From: Carya illinoinensis
Lineage: Eukaryota; Streptophyta; Magnoliopsida; Fagales; Juglandaceae
Reading direction: 5' to 3'
Length of the DNA stretch: 64,000 nt
NCBI RefSeq assembly: GCF_018687715.1
Contig: NC_056752.1
Location: 12,063,001-12,127,000, forward strand
The notes below the pieces were generated by a model. The model ran no database searches, was not told the DNA's origin, and saw only the letters and a list, made by a program, of their open reading frames with translations. Shown piece by piece: positions 10,004-21,101 of this stretch. The position numbers and the translations under genes are program-made. Position 1 is the stretch's first letter. Every line of letters begins with the position of its first letter.

Positions 10004-10912
10004 ATGGGAGGTCTTGAAAAGAAGTGGGAGAAGTTGAGATTAACAGAGGAAGAGAATGAAACTATAGAGCTCAAAGGGGAGGTTCTAGATGAAGCGAGAC
10101 GAAAGGGTACGAGGAGTATGGTAGGGAAAGTGTGGTCGGAGAGAGTTATCAGAAGGGAAGCACTATGTTCAATGATGGGAAAAATTTGGAAAATCAGCAA
10201 GGCTGCATCCTTTATGGATTATCAAAAAAATATTTTCATTATTACGTTTGAAACTGAGGCGGATAAACAAAAGGTCATGGCTGGGCATCCGTGGTTGTTT
10301 GATAATTGCATAATGGTTATGAAGCATTTTGATGCTTATACCCAGCTGCAGCAAATGTCTTTTGACCACGAAGTATTCTGGTTACAATTTCATGAGCTGC
10401 TGATGGCGTTCATGAACAAGGAATGTGGCACACATATTGGCAACTCCGTTGGGAAAGTAATTGAGGTAGATGTTCTAGAGGATGGAGTGGGATGGGGAGA
10501 ATTTCTTCGGATTAAAGTGGAGATATGCTTAATGAAGAAACTTGCACGAGGAAGGATGATTAATGTACAAGGCAATTGAGAGTGGATTCCTTTCCAATAT
10601 GAAAAGCTACCCAAGATATGTTTCAAATGTGGTCAAATTGTGCATTCATCAGGTAACTGCACTGATGAAGGGAGAAAGGACTCTGAGTCAGAAGAAACAA
10701 TCACCCAGTTTGGGCCATGGTTACGTGCTAATGTAGTACAAAAAAGAAGTTCCTATGTACATGCAGGAGAAATTTTTTTTAGGATCGAGAAGAATGCTTC
10801 AAGTTCGTACTGGAGGACAATGCACCAAGTTCGTACTGGAGGACAATGCACCCATTACAGTTGCACAATGTCGAAAAGGGACTGTTGGAATTTGGGGTGG
10901 CTGAAGAAGTAG
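10004..10912 (+). pseudogene. LINE ORF1 (DUF4283 domain and CCHC zinc knuckle), broken
   Basis: I start the protein at the ATG at 10004 (MGGLEKKWEKLRLTEEE), the usual beginning of this family, rather than the upstream in-frame ATG at 9869. The DUF4283 region includes KVMAGHPWLFDNCIMVM. After a stop at 10577-10579 the same frame continues into YEKLPKICFKCGQIVHSSGNC, a CX2CX4HX4C zinc knuckle. It would bind element RNA. A 26 bp perfect tandem duplication (10800-10851) adds to the damage downstream. Confidence 0.8.
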
Positions 10913-11498
10913 GATCAGAAGGGGTTGCAAAAGGATGAAACAGAAATTTGAAATTCAATTTGGATCGTAACGTGCTTGTTGGAGATAATAGTGAGGGTGA
11001 GAAAGAAGGAGAAACGACCTCATTAACTGTGCTGGAGGATACGTAGACTAATGGTCAAGAGAAAGGGAGTGATAAGGGGGAAAGGAATCACATTTTTTTT
11101 TTTTTAAAATTGGATACAGTGAAATGGGCTGTTGTGGAGTTAGGACAAGGCCCAGACCATTGTTTAAACGGTGGCGATGGGCCAGTTGATAGTTGCAATG
11201 GTGAAGATGTAGGAAATGCAAAGGCAGATGTTATGTTTTGTGAGAACGGCAAGGCAGTTGTAGATACAGAAGTTCAAGTTGAACAACAAGCTCAAAGTTG
11301 GAAAAGAAGGGCTAGGTGAGTGAGTAGCCGATATTCTGGAGAGTGCCAAGGTAGTCTAGGCAAACGAATGTGTGAGAATGATGGACCTCCTATTTAGAAG
11401 CAAAGGGTTTCAAAGTGCCTTAGACCTGTTTGTGGAAATGCCTTTTAGGAGTCTAAAACAGAATTGGTGGTGGCTGCTAGTTAGCCCTACCAAGCCAA

Positions 11499-12005
11499 AT
11501 GATCTTCCTAAGCTGGAACTATCGAGGGCTTGGGAACCCTCGGATAGTTCAAGACCTTTGCTTGATAGCGAAGGATAAGAAACCCAAATTTTTTTTTTTC
11601 TTAATGGAAACAAAGTTTTGTGCAAACAAAATTGGTAGAATTAAATGGAGATTGGGGTATGATGGTTGCTTTGTAGTGGATGCACGAGGTAGAAGTGGTG
11701 GTTAGGCATTATTATGGAGAGTTGAATCACAGGTAGAAGTGCTTAATTACTATGACAAACATATAAGAAGAGGGGAGGGAACAAGATTTGTACTAACTCG
11801 AGGTTGTTTTATGGATTGCAGATGTGGATTCTTCATCCAGGTGGCTGCTAACAGGATTTTAGGTGAACCAGATGCAGCAAGAAGGGTTGAAGCATGGGAA
11901 CTTTTAGAATTTCTTAAACCAGATTTTCAACATGCTTGGTGTGTTCTTGGGGACTTCAATGAAATCTTGTTTAGTAATGAGAAGAGAGGAGAGAAACCTC
12001 GAGGG
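11499..12005 (+). pseudogene. LINE ORF2, endonuclease domain, broken
   Basis: Begins MIFLSWNYRGLGNPRIVQDL with the conserved WN.RGLGNP motif of plant LINE endonucleases, then FLMETKF. A stop at about 11703 and frame changes follow; the domain resumes with ARRVEAWELLEFL and CVLGDFNEILFSNEKRG. The similarity stops at base 12005, where foreign copia sequence starts. Confidence 0.8.
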
Positions 12006-12240
12006 TAGTTTGCTTACCGAGAGTAGTTTATATGAAAAAGTGGGTACAAAGAGAACATTTGTCAAAATAAGATCCTTTGAAAGTCTAACAATAATAAGAT
12101 GGGTCATATTGACTATAGTTCCATTTGTAAGTTTAACATAGGTATTTGATATGGTGGTGATGGAACTAAAGAAAGTAATGGAGTGGACTATGTGGTTAGT
12201 GGCAGCATGTCTATAATCCAAGAATTGCAAGAGTAAGTCG
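12006..12240 (-). pseudogene. Fragment of copia Gag-Pol (protease region), antisense inside the LINE
   Basis: Read on the minus strand it encodes ATNHIVHSITFFSSI, LTNGTIVNMTHLIIVRLSKD and LFVPTFSYKLLSVSKL, the stretch after the catalytic motif of copia aspartic protease. The usual D-(T/S)-G-A active site is destroyed by a one-base deletion after TGGATTATAGAC. The copia similarity begins exactly where LINE similarity ends (12005/12006). Confidence 0.75.
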
Positions 12241-12245
12241 AAGTA

Positions 12246-12700
12246 GTGTTGGAAGAAAATAAAGAAGAGACAACATTAGAATAAGATTGATTGAGTTCAC
12301 TTGAAAAATTTTGAATTTGAGATTAGATATTATAAGAAATATTGGTAGCTTGGTTAACAGATTCATTAAAATGAAGGTGAAGGCAGAAGCTTTTTTATTA
12401 TCTTATTCAAAATCGGAGTTGGAGTAGAAGCTGGATTTGTCATCTGACCGACTCAAACTCCGCATTGACATCTGCCTCCAACTTATTATACCTCTAACTC
12501 CGATACTAATATACATAGTTTATAAAAATATTTGTTATGTATATATTGATCATATATACTCATACAAAGAGTCTAGAACTTATGTGGTTAAATTCAATAC
12601 TATACTAGTATATGTTAATTATTATAGAATAATGTATTTGTACAATATCATCGATAGAATAATAGTTAGAGATCGGTTAGAGTACTTCAGCAAATTCTGA
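12246..12700. other. AT-rich insert within the LINE, unassigned
   Basis: No similarity to LINE or copia proteins was seen. It fills the place where the RT catalytic core should be. Confidence 0.5.
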
Positions 12701-12708
12701 GTCAATAT

Positions 12709-13400
12709 GTGTGGTGGTTGGGCCAGACTATTAATAAACATAAATCTATGTTATACTGCTTGGACAAAATTTCCCCCACGCACAAGCGAAGTCTATTGTG
12801 CCATACTGGTTTCATGGAGGGGAATTTTCCTTTTAAGTATCTTGGAGTGTCGATAATTCTGGGGTGTCTTAAGCAGTCTCATCTAGAAGGTAGGGTGAAT
12901 AAAGTGAGGCAAAAAATCAGTAGTTGGAAGATGAAGCTACTGTCTACTGGTGGAAAACTTGTTATGTTAAGGCATGTTTTATCCAGCATGGCTCTTCACC
13001 TCTTTGTTGTTTTACAGGTTCCTCAATCTACTATCACCAAGATTTACAGGTTGATGAGTTCGGTCTTTTGAGGAGAATCCGATGGGCGAGATAAAAAGAA
13101 ATGGGTGGCTTGGAAACATATTTCGAACCCTGTGGAAGAAGGGGGACTCGAGTTATGGCATCTTTAGGATACTCAGAAAGCCTTACATATGCATTTTGCT
13201 TGGAACCTTATTCAAGGTAATTCTCTATGGGATAATTTTTTCAAAGCTAAATATTTGGGATCGAAGTCTTGGTTTCTAATAGAGGCTACTAAAGGGTCAA
13301 GATTTTGGAGAATGGCTACTAATTGTATTCCGTTGTTGTTGAATAATTTTAAATGGAAGATTAGAGAAGGAGAGGTTTTCTTTTTTTTTTTTCCTTTTTT
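12709..13400 (+). pseudogene. LINE ORF2, C-terminal part of the reverse transcriptase, broken
   Basis: Shows FPFKYLGVSIILGCLKQSH, KISSWKMKLLSTGGKLVMLR and the following hydrophobic helix, the normal thumb/connection region after the LINE RT active site. A stop at about 13069 and frame changes follow. In another frame KKWVAWKHISNPVEEGGLE and NLIQGNSLWDNFFKAKYLG continue the family pattern. The FADD active-site segment is not present in the window. Confidence 0.75.
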
Positions 13401-13417
13401 TTTCTAGTATTACAAAT

Positions 13418-13432
13418 GGGGGGGGGGGGGGG
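13418..13432. repeat. Poly(G) run
   Basis: Fifteen consecutive G, shortly after a T-rich run, inside the decayed LINE. Confidence 0.9.
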
Positions 13433-13659
13433 ATCATGGTCCTTTAATTAATGAGATGCCATTAGTGGGTTCCCCCTGCTAAAAGTTAAAAGAGTGTAGG
13501 CAGTCAGATAGTTGGGATGTGGATCTTCTGGAGAACTTAGTAGGGCAAGATAAGGTGGATGAGATTTTAGTCTCTTTATTTGGGCCTAATTTTGGAAAGG
13601 ATGTTCTTGTTTGGACCCTTATGGAGACAGGTATGTTCTCTACCAAATCTGCATGACAT

Positions 13660-14642
13660 TGTATTCATATAAGAGGTTCCTCTCTGGATTGGCACGCTTG
13701 GATTTTGCATAAAAGTCTTCCTTTAAAAATGTCTATCCAGTTTTGGAAGGCTTGGCATATGGCCTTGAGTGTGGATGATAGATTGCGCCATATTGGTATT
13801 CCCCTTGGTTCCAAATGTGATTGTTGTAATGTAGGCCACCTTGAAGATATTGACCATGTTCTCTTTGAGGGTGAATTTCCTCAAAAGGTATGGTCCTTTT
13901 TTGGCACTCTTTTTGGTATTCCTCTTGGAAGATCTTGGAAACATAATTCTGGGATTTGGTTCAAGCGTGCTAGCTCTTCTTCTTAAGTGGGTTTTATAAT
14001 CGGCATCATACCCATCATTATTAATTAGCGTCTCTAGAGGAAAAGATTTCTTGCTCGAATGGAAGGTATTCTGGAAACTCATGAAACCGTTGTTCATTCT
14101 ATTTTTGTGTGGCTAGATTCCCTTTGCCATGTGGTTAAGAATCCCATGAGATTGTCTTGCTGGATGGCATGATCCTGGAGGCCCTACGGATTAAACCGAT
14201 TGTGCCAAAAACTATTTGTTGCAAAGTGGTAAAGTGGCTTAAACTACCGTTGGGGTGGTACAAGCTGAACACGGATGGTAGTAGTCTCAGTAACCTGGGC
14301 TCTTGTGGCATTGGTGGCATTATTGGTGATGATTCAATTCGGTTTGTCCAGGCTTATACCTCTCATATTGGTTTCGGATCTAACAATAGAGTAGAACTCT
14401 TGGTGCTCCTTCAGGGTTTGAAAATTTACAAATCGTTACTTATTTCAAATTTGATAGTAGAGATGGATTCTATAGTGGTTATTTCTTGGTGGCTTAGAGG
14501 GCGATGTGGTGTGTGGTACGTGGAGGATTTTTGGGAAGAACTTGGTGGTTTGTCTTGCACTATTAGAGGATTTTTGGGAAGAACTTGGTGGTTTGTCTTA
14601 GAGGATTGCTCCATTTGGATTTCTCAGGCCTCCCCTCTTTAA
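13660..14642 (+). pseudogene. LINE ORF2, zf-RVT and RNase H domains, broken
   Basis: The zf-RVT part has LPLKMSIQFWKAWH, CDCCNVGHLEDIDHVLFEG and FPQKVWSFFG (about 13720-13900). The RNase H part reads WYKLNTDGSSLSN, NRVELLVLLQGLKIYK and LIVEMDSIVVI, keeping the D, E and D positions of the active site. A 43 bp tandem duplication (14523-14565 and 14566-14608) shifts the frame at the end. Confidence 0.8.
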
Positions 14643-14864
14643 GATGTTAATTGTCTGGTTTTTGTGGTTTTGGCTTCTTTATTTTGATCCATAGGCTTGT
14701 TTAGATTGTTTTCTTGGTTACGGTCTTGTTGGGTTTTTTCTCCCATGGGCCTTGATTGTTACCACAATATTCCTTCGCTATAAGTGAGGGCTTTATTAAT
14801 CAATTTGGAAGGGGGTTACTATTGGACATATGGCTTCCCGCTCTTAAAAAAAAAAAAAAAAAGA

Positions 14865-15339
14865 CTAATAGTCTAGTATATGTACACATCAAAATATTAT
14901 TGTCATACATAGTCAAGTATAGAAATAATATGCTTTAGTAGTTAATTAATAGTCTATTATAATAGCATATAATTAGTAAAGTGAGGTAACATGCTAGTAT
15001 AATAACATGTAATAGTATATTATAATGACATTTAATTAGACACTAGTAAATTAGTAATTTTTAATAATCAATACTAACAATTATATTTAGTGTTTAAAAA
15101 AATTATAAACTTGCCCAAAAGATGGGCTTCATATAGAGCTCATTGAATGAGCCGAAAAGTAAGGGCCTAAAAATTTTTTAGGCTTTAATTATTGAAGACA
15201 TTTTCAATGGTTTGGCCCAAAAGTTGGGGTTAAAAAATTGGTTGGATCATAGTTTAAAGCATAGCCCACAAAAAAGCCCAAAACATGCATGGCCCATTCT
15301 TGCAGCCCAAATTTAGCATCCAATCCAACTCCACTCTTC
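14865..15339. other. AT-rich intergenic DNA with AGCCCAAA-type motifs
   Basis: No gene seen. The stretch 15090-15310 resembles degenerate LTR or leader DNA (AGCCCAAAACATGCA also occurs near 8910). Confidence 0.4.
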
Positions 15340-15597
15340 TTTAACGAAGTTGGATCAAGTTTTGCATTTGCCGGAGGTGGAGTTGGAGGTAGGTGGTCAG
15401 ACCTACAAACCACAATGAGAGCAAACAATCTTTTCTTTTCGATTCTGTGGCTTCTTGTTGCAATTTTGAACTTCTAATTGAAATACCCTTGGGCGATTGT
15501 TTTGGGAAAAACGAACCTTCAAAGTTCAAATCTTGCCACATTTCCCCCGGTTGTGGTAGCATAGACAATGCTTCCAGTAATCTCCATTTAGACAAAG
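15340..15597 (-). pseudogene. Old copia gag, downstream part, separated from its start by a gypsy insertion
   Basis: Minus-strand frames include KLQQEATESKRKDCLLSLW and, shifted, KKPQNRKEKIVCSHCGL, the basic stretch and first cysteines of a copia gag zinc knuckle. The 5' part is at 23324-23589, on the other side of the 7.7 kb gypsy element, which split it. Heavily decayed. Confidence 0.5.
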
Positions 15598-15602
15598 TTC
15601 AT
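15598..15602. repeat. Target-site duplication, left copy (TTCAT)
   Basis: TTCAT stands immediately before the 5' LTR and again after the 3' LTR at 23319-23323, the 5 bp duplication expected of an LTR element. Confidence 0.85.
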
Positions 15603-17459
15603 TGTGATGACCCGCTTTTACGTGTATTTTCACTGAATTGTTTTTCTCCTTCCCGTCGCCGCCCCTTTGACCACCCAGTTCTCCGCCGTCCGGCCACCGT
15701 TTGGTGCACCGTCACCACCATTCTCTTCCCCTTCGACCAGAGATCATCCCCACCAATTTTCAGAGCCATCAGACCAGCCGTTAGCTTTCGAGACCAGTTT
15801 TCGAGACCAGCCGTTAGCCATCAGACCAGTTTTCTTCCCCTCTCACCGGTGAACATCCCCACCAAGTTTCACCTCCATCCGAGCCACCGTTAGCCACCAC
15901 GAGCTCCTCCAAGCCATACGGTTTTTCACCGTTTCTGACACCGTCGCACCACCTCCGGCCACCATCTTTTCGCAGCTTCTTCCCCTATCTCTTGCCGACC
16001 TAAACCACCCATTTCCGGCCTCGATCCGTTGCCGGAGCAGCTCCCACGAGCTCAACTCCGTTCAGCCACTTTTTGGCCTTCGACCGCCATTTCCACCACC
16101 ACCCACGGCCAAAACTCGTTTCCTTTAGCTTCATAAATATCTCAAGACTATTCCCTATCAATTTCGTACCTTGGTTTGTCCCCGTTCGAAAATGGGTAAT
16201 TTATTACACACGGCGACAGTGTAAATTACACTGTTACATTGCTTTTCTTCCGCCGTTTGTAACGTCGCAAGCTTTCTAAAAATACCATATAGCGCTGTAA
16301 GTATTTTCCAAACCCTATTTTCAGATTTAAATATATATTGCTCATTCAATTATTTTATCTGCTGGTTGGTTGATTCCGGACTGACTCCGAGGAGTTCGGG
16401 GGTCGGATTGATGGAGGACGGAGTTACTTGTTTTATTGATTTATGTTGGTTGGTTATTTTTGTGCATTGATATGGCATTGCATGGTGCATGCACGTGTGT
16501 TTGTGAAATAGTGTGAAAAGCCTGTGTATTGGCGTAAGTGGTCTTACGGGTACGTGTGTATCACGACCCCAAGCCGGGATGGGGTATTATCCCGGTGGAG
16601 CTCCTCTGGTCACTCGGGAGCGGAATAAACTGAGTGATGTCCCCTGGGTTGTCGCTAGACGACGGGAGCGGGGGCTAGGGGATGCTTGGCTACGAACGCG
16701 CCGGGCGCGGAACCGGGCATCGCCCTACGCACCGACTCCGTGGCCCTTCGCTGGTGAGGGCTAGAGGATGCTTGGCTACGAACACGCGGGGCGTGGAACT
16801 GGGCATCGCTCGTTAGGTGTCACATGCGTGGTGGTACTCTGCGGTGTGGCACTGGAGCCAGGGTGTGCGGATGACCCCTAGGGGAGGTCATGGCGCATAC
16901 GGATAAAATGGTTATTAGTTTGAGATGAGTAAAGGCCAAATGTGACTTTTGGCGTATTTTTGGAACGGGTTTGTTGTTGGGCCAAATGGGATTTTTGGCG
17001 TGTGTGGAAATTGTGATTTTATGGGTTTTACGCATTGGCATTAATTCATGCATATTGTTTGAGTTCTATATGCTTTTATCTGGTGGTGTTTGGATTTTAC
17101 TTACCTGCGGTACCATTTTTGGTTCCGTAGATTTTGGTGCAGGATTCGAGGAGGAGGAGGCTGAGCCTGAGGATGTGGCTCCGCCGGAGTTTTGAGTTGA
17201 AGTAATGTTTTATAGCTGTTTTTAAAACTATATTTGTGTTATGTAATATTTTATTTATGTATGTTTTGAACAACTTGTATTATATTAAGAAAAATTCTAG
17301 TACTTAGTTATATGACTTTCGTTATCCGCTGCGTTTCCTTTGCACATTTGTTGCTTTTACACACACTTGGCACTCGTCGTTAGGGTGGTGACCCGGGTTG
17401 TCATCATCCGGACGTCTCGATTTTCCCGTGTCCGGGCGTGGGGATTTGGGGGCATCACA
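15603..17459 (+). repeat. 5' LTR of the gypsy element (1857 bp)
   Basis: Starts TGTGATGACCC and ends GGCATCACA. Relative to the 3' LTR it lacks about 300 bp after ACTGAATTGTTTTT, apparently removed between short TGTTTTT repeats, and differs in a second GC-rich segment near 15790. CT-rich open frames inside it (15393-15893 and the like) are LTR sequence, not genes. Confidence 0.9.
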
Positions 17460-17461
17460 GG

Positions 17462-17473
17462 TGGTATCAGAGC
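17462..17473 (+). other. Primer binding site (initiator tRNA-Met type)
   Basis: TGGTATCAGAGC lies two bases after the 5' LTR. It is the standard plant LTR-element priming site for the 3' end of tRNA-Met. Confidence 0.85.
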
Positions 17474-17999
17474 GGTTTGGCTCTGGGTAAAACCACATGT
17501 GCCGTAGGTAGTACCAGAATGTTTCTAAAGTTGTGTTTTAAAATTTATTTTAAGTAAAGTTGCTTTTGATTATGTTTTAATTGTTTTATTTGTTTGAGCT
17601 TGTTTGCTTGTTTTTATTTATTTAGTCGTGTTATTGCATGCTGGTTTCTTTTTTTGTTTTCTTGTTATGTGGTTTGGTTTGAGTTTTTGGTTTTATGTTG
17701 TTAGTTTTATTTGTTTTTCTTAAAGGGGGTCAAATGTTGTGTTGTGGCAGGAAGGCGGTATAATCGAGGATACTATTGTTAGGCTTGAACCTTTAGTGTA
17801 GTAGGCTTGAATTTTTTTGCGATGTGGTTTGCTTGTACGATGATTGAGGTCAAGGTTTTATAGAATTTATGTAACGGGGCTATAGTATAGGAGAGTGTAG
17901 GTTCAACAAACTTTAAGGATGTGTTTAAGGGAATTTTGTTTAAGGATTGGGGTCTATTGCCACTGTAACCTGGTAGCGCTTTAAGAAAGAATTTAATGA

Positions 18000-18655
18000 T
18001 CGCTTCTTTCCCGCTCTGTGAGGCAGCAAAAAGCAAGAGAGTTCTCAAACTTAGTCCAAGGGAGCATGACCGTGGAACAGTACGCCCGAAAATTTATAGA
18101 ACTTGGGCGATTTGCTCCCCACTCCATCGCCACAGAAGAAATGTGAGCCGAGCATTTCTAGGAGGGTCTATGTCCTGATATACGCCGTACGGTGGTCAGC
18201 CACCGGATATCCACTTTTCAGGATTTAGTGGATGTGGCCACTCTTGTGGAGCGAGAGAATAACTTGAGAATGGGCTCCTCTCCAGGACATAAGTGGCGAA
18301 GTTTTTTTTTGGTGAAGGAAGTAGTTTGGGTTTGCCTCAGAAGTTTGTTCAGCAGACTGGGATTCGACCATTAGCAGCCTCGGGAGTGCGTATGGGAGGA
18401 CGAGTGCAAGTTTGTGGAAGATGTAATAGAGCTCATGGAAGCGAGTGTCGTCTGGGTAGTAACCAATGTTTTGAATGCGGTCAGACGGGGCATTTTGCTC
18501 GTGAGTGCCCTAGTCGAGTTCAAGAAAGCCGTGGAGCTCGTCGCAGTGGTAGAACTAACCAGAGGCATTTAGCTCGGGCTCGAATGTATGCAGTGACTCT
18601 TGGTACTGTTGGAGGCGAGGTTACGGAGACTAAGAATGCTAGAGTCATGGCATGA
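18000..18655 (+). pseudogene. gypsy Gag with CCHC zinc knuckle, broken
   Basis: One frame reads KAREFSNLVQGSMTVEQYAR, KFIELGRFAPHSIATEEM, then two in-frame stops, then CPDIRRTVVSHRISTFQDLV and ATLVERENNLR, the gypsy retrotransposon gag pattern. After a frame change comes VCGRCNRAHGSEC and NQCFECGQTGHFAREC, a double-cysteine plus CX2CX4HX4C knuckle. The protein would package element RNA. No protease DSGA motif follows. Confidence 0.85.
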
Positions 18656-18659
18656 TCTG

Positions 18660-21085
18660 GGTGATCTTTTAGGGAAGTAGAATAATTGAGTTCTTTAGTT
18701 CCGAGGAGTTTATGAAATGGTCTATAGCGTAGTAGTTTGTAAGTTCAACAAATTTCAAGGATAGATTTTATGAAATTTCATTAAAGTTTTAAAGTTTGGG
18801 ATCTTATAGATTTTAGGAAAATAAGTTTATGGTAATTAAGGTGTTAGGTTCGACAAGCTTTGGGGGGGAAATAATTAAATTTCGAGTTTTAGATTTCGTG
18901 ATTCTGATGAATAATTTGGTGACAATTGGGGCTTTAGATTTTACAAGCTTTTAAGTTGAATGTTTTGGATTAAAGCTACCAATCTTGAGAATTTCAGAAA
19001 ATGATTTATTATCTAGTAATGTTTTAGAATTTGAAGGATTTGAGAGTCGATTTTCTTTTATGGGATGTAAGTTCTTTGATCTTAGAGATTCCGGAAGATG
19101 ATTCTTGTTTGATTTAAGGTTTTAGAATTGCAGAATTGAAGGACTGATTTATAATTGGAATTGAGTTCTTAGTTTTACAGACTTAGTGCTATAGCTTGAT
19201 CTACTCTAGTGAGTGATTAGTTTGTAACCATTAAAATGGGGTTGATTAGAGTTGAGTTATTGATATGAAAATTTTTTCTAGAGTAGATTTCTTTGAGGAT
19301 TAGCGGTAATGATCTATTTCGTGTATTTCTTTGAGGATTGAAGATATCGAGCTAGTTTAGAAAATAATTATTGTTAACTCGAGGTTGTAGTGGTAGATTT
19401 TAGGAAATAATTCTATCGATTCGAAAGATATAGGTCTATCAGGGTGTTGGAAATAGTAGATTTTGTGTTGGTATTGTATACGATTGAATTTGAGGCTATA
19501 TGATCTGTAGACTTTTGGGAATGAATTCTTAGCAGGTTCAAGGCCATTCTCGGTACCAAACTTTAAGCAATGGCTAGTTGCTGATTTAAGGATATAAGTT
19601 GAGTAGATTTAGGAATGATTCTTGTTGAGTTGAGGATATAAGTCTAGGTGATGGAAATGTAATAATGGATCACTTGTATGTTTGAATGATTTGTGGTGTT
19701 GGCTAAGAGTACATGAGATCGATGAGTAGTAATGGTAAGTGCGTATGGATTTCGGGGAGTGCTGGTTCTAGTCTCATCTATTTTTGGCTTGGTAGGAGTC
19801 GAAGAGGAATCTGTGTGATAATACTAAATTCAAGAGATTTTGGCTCTGGGTCGTTTGGTAAGTTGAACGGAATGTACAGTCGAATCGGGTTACCCATTGG
19901 AATGATGGTTTGAAACGACTGTTGTATTCATCTTGAGAATTAATTGCGACTTGAAGTCATAGGAATTTAAATTGGTGAGGCTATACTTTTCTTTGGAGAT
20001 CAAGTATTCAATTGGGAGAATTGGGGATATGGTTATTTAACTTGAAAGAGATCGTTAGGTCACCATGTGTGGTGTATGAAGTAATAAAGCAGTAGGATCC
20101 ATGAGTGTTGTTTAATAGTTTTTAATGGATTGAAGATTTAAACAGTATGGCCTGTCTTGAGATTTATTTGTGAAGTGCTATGAAGAAATTAGTTGTGCTA
20201 AAACTAGAGTTTTTGAGAGTACAAGTAGGTGGGTGAGTTACCAAGAGCATTTCGATTATGTCTAGGTGAAGTCAATGGTAGTTTATGGTGAGTTAGTTAT
20301 TGCAAGATTAAATGTTATTCAAAATATAGGAAATGAGCTTGAAGTGTGGGATATCGGATAGAGGTTATAGGCGCTCTCGTTGGTTGGCCGGGAAGGACTT
20401 GGGCCTTTTGGAGATGTTCCTTATCTTTAGAAGAGACAGGTGTATTTTGGGATGGTGTTATGTGTTTTCAAATTGGGGCCTGGAGGTTGATTAGTACTGG
20501 TTTCTGTCATCAATCAATGGATGTATTTTTGCGGAATGTCGATTTTCGTTTAGGGCAGCGATGGCCAACTGAGGAATGAGTGGAGATTTGTGGTTTTTTG
20601 AAGTATATGATTTTCTATGGAAATGTGGTAAACGTTTTCTTGTGGTTAGGTGTGGATTGAGCTTGTACTTCATGATATTAATTTTTGAGGATATAGCCTT
20701 TATGTATGTTGGTGAGTTATCAGAGTGCGCGCGAAAGCATGATTTTTGGAGATTTTTTAGAAGTTCAAATTTTGTATCGATTTTGAGGAATTAGTAGTAA
20801 TTCAGAGTTTTAATGGGAGATTAATCTTTTGGTCGTACAAATTTTATTTATTGATGGTTAATTTTGGGAAGTGGCTATTAGGTTACCAACGTTGGAAGAT
20901 GATGAAAATTCGGAAGGTAAAGTAAAGGCATCGCCGATATTAGCAATTTATGGTGTGAAGTTAATAACCATTGGTTTTGTTGGGAGTTGTCGACGTTATG
21001 TATCTCTCAAATATGTTTGTAGTTGTACCTTGTATCTGTTTGGCGCTGATGGTTGACCTTGCAAATTTCGAGGACGAAATTTGTT
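18660..21085. other. Internal region of the gypsy element without pol
   Basis: AT-rich sequence with only short frames; no RT (YVDD), integrase or chromodomain motif was seen in any frame I read. It may be replaced or extremely decayed pol. The LTRs are much better preserved, which favours replacement. Confidence 0.6.
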
Positions 21086-21088
21086 TTT

Positions 21089-21101
21089 AAGGGGGGGAGG
21101 A
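21089..21101 (+). other. Polypurine tract of the gypsy element
   Basis: AAGGGGGGGAGGA directly before the TGTGATGACCC of the 3' LTR. The preceding TTCGAGGACGAAATTTG is the common 3' end of plant gypsy internal regions. Confidence 0.9.

Larger units (their letters stand above)
9869..14864 (+). mobile_element. Decayed L1-type LINE retrotransposon with poly(A) tail
   Basis: Plus-strand pieces occur in LINE order: ORF1 with a DUF4283-like domain and zinc knuckle, an endonuclease, the C-terminal part of reverse transcriptase, a zf-RVT domain and an RNase H. An A run at about 14846-14863 is the tail. Multiple stops and frameshifts occur throughout. The catalytic core of the RT is missing; the gap (about 12006-12700) is filled by a minus-strand copia protease piece and AT-rich DNA. 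The 5' boundary is approximate. Confidence 0.85.

Noticed and set aside
16513..17195. ORFs repeated identically at 16.5-17.2 kb and 22.4-23.1 kb
   Set aside because: They are the same LTR sequence seen twice, not duplicated genes.
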